A DNA stretch of 64,000 bases from Limnoperna fortunei (taxonomy: Eukaryota; Mollusca; Bivalvia; Mytilida; Modiolidae), in contig OX104113.1 in the NCBI GenBank assembly GCA_944474755.1, positions 46,502,980-46,566,979 of the forward strand, read 5' to 3'. Positions 1 to 9,170 of this stretch are shown here, piece by piece. The notes beneath the pieces are model-generated. The model made no database searches and was not told the origin of the DNA. It worked only from the letters and a program-made list of their open reading frames with translations. Every line of letters begins with the position of its first letter. Positions within the stretch are counted from its first letter, which is position 1. A program made the translations under genes and the position numbers.

Positions 1-349
1 AATGACGGTGTTTCTTGTCAACAATTTAGACAAAGACTAACCAACGAATGGCCTTAGTCAATATAAATAAATGACGTAAACAAGTCATAACATATTGATC
101 TTAATGTTTCTCACTCTAACTTAACCCAAAATAGTTGCTTCCCAGTCCGCCTGCCGCGGACGTGCCGTGCTGTTACTTGGCTTTCCTAAAATATTCCAAC
201 AAGATGTAATCAAAATTACCAAGGTAACAAATTCATTACGCCATAAGCGTTTCCGTAAGACTCATCAGTGGCGTTTAACTCTAAATGCTTAAAGTAATTT
301 TTCATTTGGCGATGGAATAATATAAGTCCACTGGGATATATATATTGGA

Positions 350-880
350 CAGCTTTTTAAATTGTCTTTTAATTATGAGATTTAATTCTTGAATATTCAG
401 AATTTATGGAAGTGAAATCTTCAGAATTCAAGTTAAGTTCTTTAAAAATATTTGTAATAAATGTATACCGTGAATAATTACCATCCTCAAGAAATGATTT
501 TATTTACAAGATACGCTTCTTTTATTAAACGATTAGTGTTTAATGAATGTATTCTGGTAAAGTATAACAAGGCTTGAATTTTAATAAAACAACTGACAGT
601 GAGACGTCCTTTTTCTGCAATGTTTCAGGCATTCCTTTTAAGTCCTAAGATAACTACAAAATCTGGTGTGATTTTTTTCAATAGATGAATTATCTACAGA
701 TTTAGAAATAAAAACGATTGGTCTATTATTTGCTCCGTATTGGTGAATATATTCGTCCATATACCAAATTTCACTATTGTATATCAGTATTGGTCTGATC
801 AATATATCAAATAATTTGCTTGAGAGTTCTACTGGAACATAATTAAAATTAGAGAAATTATAATTTATCATATCAATCTA
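350..880 (-). mobile_element. LINE ORF2 C-terminal fragment (CR1/L2-like), decayed
   Basis: An open stretch at 638-871 on the minus strand reads KLFDILIRPILIYNSEIW followed by a segment with IEKNHTRFC. This is the layout of the region after the reverse transcriptase fingers/palm in CR1/L2-type LINEs (compare IKPILLYGCEIWG in the better copy at 51365-52054). The same similarity continues past the stop in shifted frames down to about 350 (for example SLNTNRLIKEAYLVNK), so there is at least one frameshift and several stops. No YADD box is present: the fragment begins downstream of it. It is a dead 5'-truncated copy; clade assignment is tentative. Confidence 0.65.
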
Positions 881-894
881 TGGCCACCCACTCC

Positions 895-1790
895 AATTTC
901 GTCCACACCCGAATTTCGGCGATTTCCCTTAATTAAGCATTGTAAACAATAAAGCCAATGCTAAATTACTGATAATATATCTTGCATTTATTTATCTAAA
1001 GAAACGACTCCTAAAAATGAAAAAAAACAAATATTGAACATTTTGATCAGATTGATATTTGTGGTGTTTTGAAAATTGGTAAGTTTGGTGGGGGGAGTAT
1101 TGATCACAGTTTTTTCTAGTTATATCTTAGCTTAATTAACACACTTTGTATTAGAAAAGATAAATTAAATAATAATTTTAAAATAAAAACAAGTATTAAT
1201 TTTAAAATGAAACCATCCTCAAAAGTCAGGTTTCCTAGTGAAAGTTCGCTCATTCAATGGGATAAAGATGCACGCGAAAGATGAAGGAGCGAACGTGGAT
1301 GCGATCAGAACATCTGACTTGAGAGAGTAAAATAAGCAGATATTGGGAAGAATTTTGTAGTTACAAGTGTTTTACTTGTAAAATCAAACAAAAAATTCAT
1401 AATGGTGACCGAAGGTAATTAAATATACAGGTTCACTATTCTGTTGGTTTTTCGGCATAAACCATCCTCCCAGTCAGTGGCTCCATGTTCGCTCAATTAT
1501 TGCTAGTATACTATTTCACTTAGCACATTAAAAACCAGTTAATTTTACAGAAAACACATATTCTACTATTTGAATTAAAACTCAAACACAAGTTTGCCAT
1601 TTACTTTTCAATATTTATTAATTTAATTTAATTTAATTTAATTTAGAACTTAAAATTTATATTTAAAAATATGTTTTATTTAGAAATCTAAGAATTTTTC
1701 CAATTGAAGCAATTTAAGCTGCAAAAAAAGTGACCGAAAATATTCCTTATAATTTAATTTCAACGATAATAATATAGGATTAAACACTGT
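895..1790. other. No gene seen; AT-rich, with TIR-like motifs and a pentanucleotide run
   Basis: No supportable coding region. An ATTTA-type pentanucleotide run lies at about 1615-1645. Motifs CATCCTCAAAAGTCAG at about 1213 and CATCCTCCCAGTCAG at about 1464 resemble the terminal repeat of the DNA element at 8396-8830, and the reverse-oriented CTGACTTGAGAG lies near 1315. This may be a decayed relative of that element. Confidence 0.4.
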
Positions 1791-1791
1791 T

Positions 1792-1910
1792 TTAGGAAAT
1801 TATCAATGTGTAAACTGCGGCGACTCACTCACAAACTAAATAAAGTCCGAAGGACTTTATGTCAAGTTTGTGAGGGAGTCGCCGGAGTTTACACATTGAT
1901 AATTTCCTAA
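1792..1910. mobile_element. Foldback (palindromic) MITE, 119 bp
   Basis: The two halves are reverse complements almost throughout. The left arm begins TTAGGAAATTATCAATGTG and the right arm ends with its complement; the centre is ATAAAGTCC-GAA-GGACTTTAT. I count about two mismatches and one small indel per 50-bp arm, so the copy is young or selected as a hairpin. Apparent reading frames across it are a by-product of the symmetry. No clear target duplication was found, so the superfamily is unknown. Confidence 0.75.
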
Positions 1911-2039
1911 CCTTATAATTCTGTGAAATAATAGTTGCGATTTTTAAAACAGCAAAAACAGTTACAGAAACCCATCTAGACCTCAAATTGTACCTAGGCC
2001 GGAAAGCGTAGGGATATGAAAAACATAGTACCAAAGGAA

Positions 2040-2915
2040 TCGCGGTTCTGTAGATATTGATAGGAAAAAAACAAAATGAATCCCTAAATTGTATTTATAT
2101 TATATTTTATTTGAAATCTCAATCGATTTAATTGGACATCATTGGGGCAGAGAAAACATTGTCCCCTCTCCCAGACGATACGCTAGTAGGACGCCATCTT
2201 GTTTACATTGGATACTGAAAGAAGTCCGCTCAGAGGAAATATCGATATATATAAATTATCTGAGAAGACGCCATTTAAGTGTTCGTATCCAATCAAAGCA
2301 CTTAATATAAATAAATTACAGCATGAATAGAATTATTTGTATATAAAATAACCTGTTGCATTGAGAAGTTAAATATATATTCCTTAATTGTAACTGAACA
2401 GTATAGACCCTCAGTATACCAGCAATTACAGCCAAAATTATAACTTAATTTGCATTGTAAGCTGAAATCTTATTGGAAAATTCCAATTGACAACCCAGGT
2501 TATACAAAATATATTGCTTTGGTTACGTGACCTCATTCTAACTCAAATAAAATTCAAATAGTTTCAAGATGTCATCGCTGTATTGACCGCTATAACGTTG
2601 TCGGATAATCGTTACAGTTGAATCATGCGTAGTATTTCAAACGTCAGAGCGGGTCATATTACTTTAACATAGTTTGGGTCAGTTTACATCACTAATAACA
2701 AGAATTATTTATTCGAAAGTGGGGTATTGCAGTATTTCATTATATTTTGCCGCAGGAAAGATAATTATAATAAAATCTTGGAATATCTATCTGTTTCGTG
2801 TTTTCGTATCAGTGCAAAAAAATATAACGATATTCGTTAACTTTGCTGTTATTTCAAAAGAGTATACATATTCAGATTCTATCTTCTCTCCTAATATTCC
2901 TATAGCGCCCATTTA
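2040..2915. other. No gene seen
   Basis: AT-rich sequence. Short open frames at 2089-2310 and 2674-2916 show no recognisable domain or splice structure, and I do not call them genes. Confidence 0.4.
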
Positions 2916-2917
2916 GC

Positions 2918-3420
2918 CGAACGCGGTTCATAGACCCGTGTTGAGGCTTATCAGTATCATTTTGGTCACACGAGCGGTATGACCAATTAAACTGTCAGTC
3001 CAATTACAATTTTTGCTGGTGATAAATACCAGATTTTTAATAAGGTACGAAGTTATCTAATGTTTCTTTATTTACAATATACAATTGTATGTCCAAATCT
3101 TTATATTTGTACACATTATATTGGGCCTTAACCATGTAATATTGATGTGTTTATGCCAATAAGTATTTGTTTTCATTTGTTAAATGTACTAGATATCACA
3201 TGTACTCGTGGACAGAACTCCCTCTTTTTGTATTCTGTTGTAAGAAATCTTTAAAGGCCTTAAATTATATTCTGTTGTTCTATTAATTTCTTACAAAATA
3301 ATTTACCTTTCCACAAAAAACTATTTATGACAATGTTCCCGGTGTCGTATTAATACCGAGCTACCTATGAAAATTAGCTACGGTAGTAAATTTTAATACC
3401 GCGGAGCTATTAAAAATTGA
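2918..3420 (+). mobile_element. LINE-type 3' region (solo 3' end), shared with 16690-17235
   Basis: The segment around 2950-3035 (CCAATTAAACTGTCAG, then GCTGGTGATAAATACCAGAT) matches the reverse complement of 17110-17170. The segment near 3340 (CCGGTGTCGTATTAA) matches the reverse complement of 16755-16770. The minus-strand copy lies directly 3' of a reverse-transcriptase fragment at 17438-17790, so I infer that this is the 3' untranslated region of that LINE family with no coding part left. Divergence is high and the limits are approximate. Confidence 0.45.
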
Positions 3421-4526
3421 CTACTCATGTAAACAAGCTACCTTATGACATAAACTAATTAGATTTATCTCCCTTATACCGTAAGGTGGAGTTAGATAGG
3501 CGTGAGCTATTAAAATACTTATTTTAATAAACAAACTTATTTTTATAATGTTATTTATTATCGACAATGCCATAACGGCATAAACTGGGTTCTGTTACTA
3601 AATAATTTACCAAACGTTTGTTCTACAGTCCGTAGATTTGCTCTGAAAACATTTGTGAGCGAAATGATTGTTGGAATTGTGTCTTCAGGTATGTTTTTGA
3701 CTATCTCCCAATTATCGCATAATTACAAAAGATAAATTTAGCAACTAATTGATTTTAATTGATCAAAGAAATAAAAACCCAAATTTTAAATGCTAGCTTC
3801 ACCTAAATGTTACAATTTTACGTAATTTAGTTTATGTAGTTTAAAATGGAATTAAACATTTTTCATTTTCATTTTTATACGCCTGTCAATGACAGACACC
3901 CCCCCCCCCCCAATGCGTGCGTATTATGGTATACAAATACAAATGTCTATCCTTCGTATCTTGCAAATAAGATTCACAGATTTTTTTTACAAACTGCACA
4001 TGTTTGTTTATTGTATTAGTGTCATAGTCTGTATACTTGTTGGTAATCTCTGATTTATTGGACTTGGTGCATGAAAAGGGGGTGGGGTTGTTTTCATTAT
4101 CTTGCTCAAAAACTTTCGGTTTTCATCAAATTTTCTTGAATCTTTGGGGAATTTTTAATTTGATAGATATGCGCTTCATTTTTCGTGGTAAAATTCGGAT
4201 TTTTAATGGTAGTTAATGGGACTTGTTTGTGGAAAGCTTTCATAAATTTTCTTAAAATATTGAGACAGTGTTGATATTGATAGATGATCAGTGTCGATAG
4301 TATGGGGGAAGATCTTTTCTGTTAACGTGTTTTGGTCATTTTTACACGTCTGTAAATAAAGTAGCTGGTACCTGTTTTTCAACCATTAGCTGTTATCTGT
4401 TTTCTTAAAAATTGAAATTGTTGTAAACTGTTATAACGAAAATGAAAACACTGTTTACTGTTAATAATCAGAACACTATTGCCCTTCGATGAGATACTGT
4501 TGTTGTCTGGTTTTTTCGATTTTTTA
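3420..4526. other. No gene seen; C-tract and CTGTTATCTGTTTT motifs
   Basis: Contains a C-tract at about 3899-3912 and degenerate copies of a CTGTTATCTGTTTT motif near 4390 that recur beyond the LINE insertion (about 6205, 6270, 6300). The LINE at 4539-6187 therefore interrupts a simple degenerate repeat field. No coding evidence. Confidence 0.45.
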
Positions 4527-4538
4527 ACTCGCTTGTTA
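4527..4538. repeat. Left target-site duplication of LINE insertion
   Basis: AACTCGCTTGTT here and at 6188-6199 are identical and flank the LINE body, as expected for target-primed reverse transcription. Confidence 0.8.
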
Positions 4539-4811
4539 GTTAAAACATATTTATTAATAAAATTTCAATAATATGTACAAAATACATCATGCAAAGAATA
4601 ACATACAGGATTCGGAAAATAAGCATGTCAGCTTTTGTTAATCCGTCTCCTTACAATTCCGACAAAATGTAATATCAAAACTATAAGCATGCTTAGAGAA
4701 TTAATAGAAATAGAAAAAGAAAAAGGACATGTTAATGTTGTCAGGAAGTGTAATCAATAAAAGAAACAGTCAATGTGACAATGGAAATGATGGAATAGTG
4801 AAATGCAGTTA

Positions 4812-5331
4812 AAAAAAGCGTTTGCTTTGAAGAATATATTTTTGAACAAGATTAAAGACATTAATATTTTCATCTAATGTTAGAAGATCTGACCCATACA
4901 ATAATTAGTTCACATCGACAGGTTGGTTTAAATTAAGAGTATGTATGGTACTTTAACGAAGCTGATCGTACTTATAACATTCAAAAAGAAAATGATATGT
5001 TGATTCGACATGACCACATGTACATTTTGGAGAATCCACAAGGTTTCGCAGAAACAGATGCTCATTTAGTGAACTACTGTTCATACGAAGCCTTGCATGT
5101 AGAATCTGCCCTTTTCGAGTTCCGACGTAATAGTATTTTGGGGTTTCTTTGCTACGAGTCACCAATTTATTTTTAAATATACTTAACGAGGTAGACCTTC
5201 TTACATCTAATGGCAAATTATTCCACATGTTAATGGTCGCAGGCAGAAAATATTCAGAGTTCGTTCTTGTACGAAGATTAACAATATTTTCGACTTGGCG
5301 AGTAAAATGCCTATGTCGATCACCAATTGAA
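4812..5331 (-). pseudogene. LINE C-terminal Cys/His segment after frameshift
   Basis: Continuation of the LINE ORF in a second frame: NMWNNLPLDVRRS, a motif shared by many Jockey/CR1 LINEs, then a C-x-C-x(6)-H-x4-C type motif near 5020-4975. The main open part ends at 4953, and recognisable sequence continues past stops to about 4812. Confidence 0.75.
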
Positions 5332-6027
5332 CTAGGAACAAGTTCCCATAAATAATTTGGGGATTCCTTGTTTATAATCTTTATATAATTGAATAAGTCG
5401 ATGTTTTTCCCTCCTAGCCGAAAGTTTTTCCCAACCTGTTTCTTGATAAAGTTTTTCTAACGACGTCAATTCTGTCCCTCCCGTAACAATGCGCATAGCG
5501 TCTATCTGGACACTCTCTAACTTGTTAACTAAGTATTGTGTATAGTTATGCAATACCACATCGCCATATTCCAGAATTGGTCTAATATTAGAAAAGTAAA
5601 TTCTTTCCAGGACATACCTGTCAAGGACAAATCGTACCCTACGAAGGAAATTAACTCTATTATAAGCTTTTTTAACAATGTAATTAATGTGGTCATGCCA
5701 AGAACCATTACTTGAAAAATAAATGCCTAAGTGTTTGTGTGAAGCGACTTCTTGAATATTGAGCCCGTCCATAACAATAGGTGGATGAATTGGCTTGATT
5801 GATTTACGAGATATAGTTATCATTTCAATTTTATGTGGGTTAAATTGTACTAACCACTTTTCTGAACAGCTATTAATTTTAGCTAGATCCCTATTTAATA
5901 TGTCAGCAGCGACTTTGGGACTATCTACTATTATATAAATGCTAGTGTCGTCTGCAAATAGCTTAACACAAGCATTAATATCTTCTACAATATCATTAAT
6001 AAATAAAAGAAACAATAAAGGCCCCAA
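5332..6027 (-). pseudogene. Reverse transcriptase palm/thumb fragment of the LINE
   Basis: A 231-aa open stretch carries the end of the conserved GPLLFLLFINDI motif at residues 2-13 and FADDTS around residues 24-29, where the two Asp residues are the catalytic metal ligands. It ends by frameshift at about 5345; the following frame (SSIGDRHRHFTRQ) continues into the 4953-5228 segment. It is part of the 4539-6187 insertion and lacks the fingers domain, so it cannot encode a working enzyme. Confidence 0.85.
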
Positions 6028-6187
6028 AATGGAACCCCGAGGAACACCTGCATTAATAGATGTCTAGTCAGAACTACCACCGCTTAAAACCACTCTTTGT
6101 TCCCTCCCTGAAAGATAGTTTTTAAACAAGTGTAATAAATTTTCATCAATACCATAATTTTGAAGTTTGAATAAGAGTCCTAAGAGA

Positions 6188-6199
6188 AACTCGCTTGTT
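6188..6199. repeat. Right target-site duplication of LINE insertion
   Basis: Second copy of AACTCGCTTGTT; see 4527-4538. Confidence 0.8.
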
Positions 6200-6825
6200 T
6201 CTGTTTCAGTTTTATCTGTTTTTTTTTTCGATTTTTGAAGTCGCTGTTTTCTGTTTTCTCATGTAAATTGCTGTTATCTGTGATCATTATTTTAAATCTA
6301 CTGTTATCTGTTTTGAGAAAAATTAAAAAGTGTTAACCTGTTAATAGAATGAAAGAAAAGGAAACAACCCTATTGTTCCCGGGGAAATAAAACAAAAGGG
6401 AAACAACTCTATTGGTCACCGGTAAATAACCTTTAAGGTAAAAAAACAAATAACAATGCAGAAGTTTAGATGAGAACAACACAAATTTCAGTAAATTAAA
6501 ATGTACATGTACATGTTTAGTGTTAATTGGCGTACAATATAATAAAACAAGTACGACCCTCTCTTATTGAGGGAGACATTCATATTTGTAAACTAACCCT
6601 CGTTGAAGTTGTTTGCCTCGGGTTCGGGTTAAGAAATTTGATTGTTGCCCTCAAGAAGGTGAAGTCAAGGTGAAAGTACTAGATTGATTATTTCATTAGT
6701 TTATTTATTTATTCCATAGTTCTGCTCTACATTCTCTTTTCTTACTTTTGCTACCATTCACTTTCTCCTATGACTTCACTGCCACCTTTATTGTTATTAT
6801 TTACCTAACAATATACCGGTATATT
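6200..6825. other. No gene seen
   Basis: AT-rich. The left part continues the CTGTTATCTG motif field interrupted by the LINE. Contains short imperfect direct repeats (ACAACYCTATTG near 6363 and 6403). No coding signal. Confidence 0.4.
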
Positions 6826-8385
6826 TATGCATGACAAATGTCAGAAATATGACCCATTAAAATAGGATACCTTACAGCTATGTATTGCATGATGGGTAAA
6901 TAAGAATTATAATCCTCGAAAAAAAGTAACCTTACCCTGTAGATTTTTGTAAGCATCTATAAAACTATTACCTATGAAAAATCGGCAACATTTCATCTAT
7001 GCATTACAACAAAGTGAGTAATCAGAAAGATGACCCATGAAATAAGATGCCTTATATCTATGTATTGTATGATAAAGGTATAAAACTATTATCCTTAAAA
7101 AAGCATCTCTGTATTGTATTATAGGGGACTAAGAACTATACTCCTTGAAAAAAGCGACCTTACTCTGTAGATTATATTAAACATGTTTAAAACTATTACT
7201 CATGAAAAATCAGCTACCTTACAAAAAGAGGAATCAGAAAGATGACACATGGAAATAAGATACCTAAAATTTCTGTACTGTTTGATAGAGGAATAAGAAA
7301 TATAATCCTTGAAGAAGCAAGCTACCCTGTAGATTATATATTAAAGATAAATAAAATTATTACCCATGAAAAATCAGCTACCTTACATCTTTATATTGTA
7401 TAACAGAGGAATCAGCAGTATGTCCCATGAAAATAAGATACCTGAAATTTCTGTATTGTATGATAGAGGAATAACAATTAAAATAGTTGAAAAAAAGAAA
7501 GCTTACCCTGTAGATTATATAATTAAATGTATAAAACTATTACCCATGAAATATCAGCTGCCTTAAATCTATACATTGTACAAAGATGAATCAGAAAGAT
7601 GACCCATGAAAATAAGATACCTTATATCAATGTATTGTATGACAGAAGTATAAAACTATTATCCTTGAAAAAGCAACCTTCCCTTATAGATTATATTAAA
7701 CATAAAACTATTACCCATGAACAATCAGCTACCTTACATCTATATATTGTACAAAAGAGGAATCAGAAATATGACCCATGAAAATAAGATACCTGAAATT
7801 TCTGTACTGTATGACAGAGGAATAAGAAATATACTCATTGAAAAAGCAAGCTACCCTGTAGATTATATTAAAGATAAATAAAATTATTACCCATGAAAAA
7901 CCAGCTACCTTACATCTTTGCATTGAATAACAGAGGAATCAGCAGTATGTCCCATGAAAATAAGATACCTGAAATTGCTGTTTTGTATATTTTATTAAAC
8001 ATAAGACTATTACCCATGAAAAATCAGCTACCTTACATCTATACATTGTACAAAAGAGGAATCAGAAAGATGATCCATGAAAATAAGATACCTTATATCT
8101 CTGTATTGTATTATGGGAGAACAAGAACTATACTCCTTGAAAAAAGCACACTTTACCCTGTAGATTATATTAAACATGTATAAAACTATTACTCATGAAA
8201 ATCAGCTACCTTACATCTATACATGTACAAAAGAGGAATCAGAAAGATGATCCATGAAAATAAGATACCTTATATCTCTGTATTGTATTATGGGGGAACA
8301 AGAACTATACTCCTTGAAAAAAGCAACTTTACCCTGTAGATTATATTAAACATGAATAAAACTATTACACATGAACAATCAGCTA

Positions 8386-8395
8386 CCTTACATCT
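8386..8395. repeat. Left 10-bp target duplication
   Basis: CCTTACATCT, repeated at 8831-8840, flanks the 8396-8830 element. The sequence is normal satellite sequence, so one copy is the original target. Confidence 0.7.
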
Positions 8396-8830
8396 CATCC
8401 TCACAAGTCAGGGTTTCTGTGTCCACGAAACGAAGACAAAGGTAACAGGGAAATTCCCGGGCTAGAAGATTTTCGTATGACGCCAATCCTTCAAAATAGC
8501 AACCAATGAAATTGCTTGAAAGAAGAAAGTGTTTGGCAGTAGTCATTCTTACTCAGTCTCGAGTTGGAAGAAAACGTAACGCAACGAATAAATAACGCGG
8601 TAATAACAAACTATTAACATTACTGTACAAAATACACTGATTTACACATTTACAATCGACATCGGGATATCCCCTAACCAAGTCGTGAATGAAAGCGAGC
8701 TTTTGATTGGCTACATCAAGGTATGATGTAGCCAATCAAAATAGTAACTTATAGCCCAGGAATTTCTTCACTAAGTTTGTCAGGGTTTCGTGGACACGTG
8801 TGGACACAGAAACGCTGACTTGTGAGGATG
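8396..8830. mobile_element. Non-autonomous TIR DNA element, 435 bp, 10-bp TSD
   Basis: Ends are inverted repeats: CATCCTCACAAGTCAG followed by GTTTCTGTGTCCAC on the left, and the same read from the right end, with one early mismatch. It is inserted in the 176-bp satellite with a 10-bp duplication, which is in the size range of MULE-type elements; this does not prove the family. It contains a perfect internal palindrome at 8701-8741. An open frame across part of it (8553-8735) has no recognisable domain. Confidence 0.8.
8701..8741. repeat. Perfect 18-bp-arm hairpin inside the DNA element
   Basis: TTTTGATTGGCTACATCA, a 5-bp loop, then its exact reverse complement. It could be a nested mini-palindrome or a structural part of the element. 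Confidence 0.85.
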
Positions 8831-8840
8831 CCTTACATCT
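8831..8840. repeat. Right 10-bp target duplication
   Basis: CCTTACATCT; pairs with 8386-8395. Confidence 0.7.
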
Positions 8841-9170
8841 ATACATTGTACAAAAGAGGAATTAGAAAGATGACCCATGAAAATAAGATACCTTATATCT
8901 CTGTATTGTATTACGGGGGAAAAAAACTATTCTCCTTGAAAAAAGCAACTTTACCCTGTAGATTATATTAAACATGTATAAAACTATTACTCATGAAAAT
9001 CAGCTACCTTACATCTATACATGTACAAAAGAGGAATCAGAAAGATGACCCATGAAAATAAGATACCTTATATCTCTGTATTGTATTACGGGGGAACAAG
9101 AACTATTCTCCTTGAAAAAAGCAACTTTACCCTGTAGATTATATTAAAGATGTATAAAACTATTACGTGT

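Larger units (their letters stand above)
4539..6187 (-). mobile_element. 5'-truncated non-LTR retrotransposon (Jockey/CR1-like), 1649 bp
   Basis: Complete insertion on the minus strand, bounded by a 12-bp target duplication (4527-4538 and 6188-6199). Reading 5' to 3' it starts inside the reverse transcriptase. It has GVPRGSILGPLLFLLFINDI near 6040-5980, the catalytic box FADDTS near 5965, then thumb/connection sequence with LERIYFSNIRPILEYGD. It ends in a cysteine/histidine motif, C-T-C-G-H-V-x(4)-H-F-L-F-E-C. The 3' end has no poly-A tail. The ORF is broken by a stop at the Trp position of the usual SDWT motif (TAG at about 6061) and by a frameshift near 5345, so the copy is dead. Confidence 0.88.
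6826..9170. repeat. Degenerate satellite, about 176-bp monomer
   Basis: A head-to-tail repeat whose landmarks recur in order: ACCCTGTAGATTATATTAAA, then ACTATTACCCATGAAAAATC, CAGCTACCTTACATCTATAC, and ATGACCCATGAAAATAAGAT. Spacing of the CTGTAGATT landmark is 170-183 bp (for example 7324, 7507, 7683, 7853, and 8156 to 8331, 8952 to 9131). The left end is more diverged than the right. Apparent peptides repeat because the repeat does; the period is not a multiple of three and no gene is implied. The array is interrupted at 8396-8830 by a DNA element. Confidence 0.88.

Noticed and set aside
7366..8183. Repeated peptides with MKNQLPYI and HENKIPEI
   Set aside because: Satellite translation; the 176-bp period changes frame from unit to unit and there is no start or splice context.
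6826..9170. CRISPR-like array
   Set aside because: No short identical repeat with unique spacers; this is a eukaryotic satellite with continuous homology.
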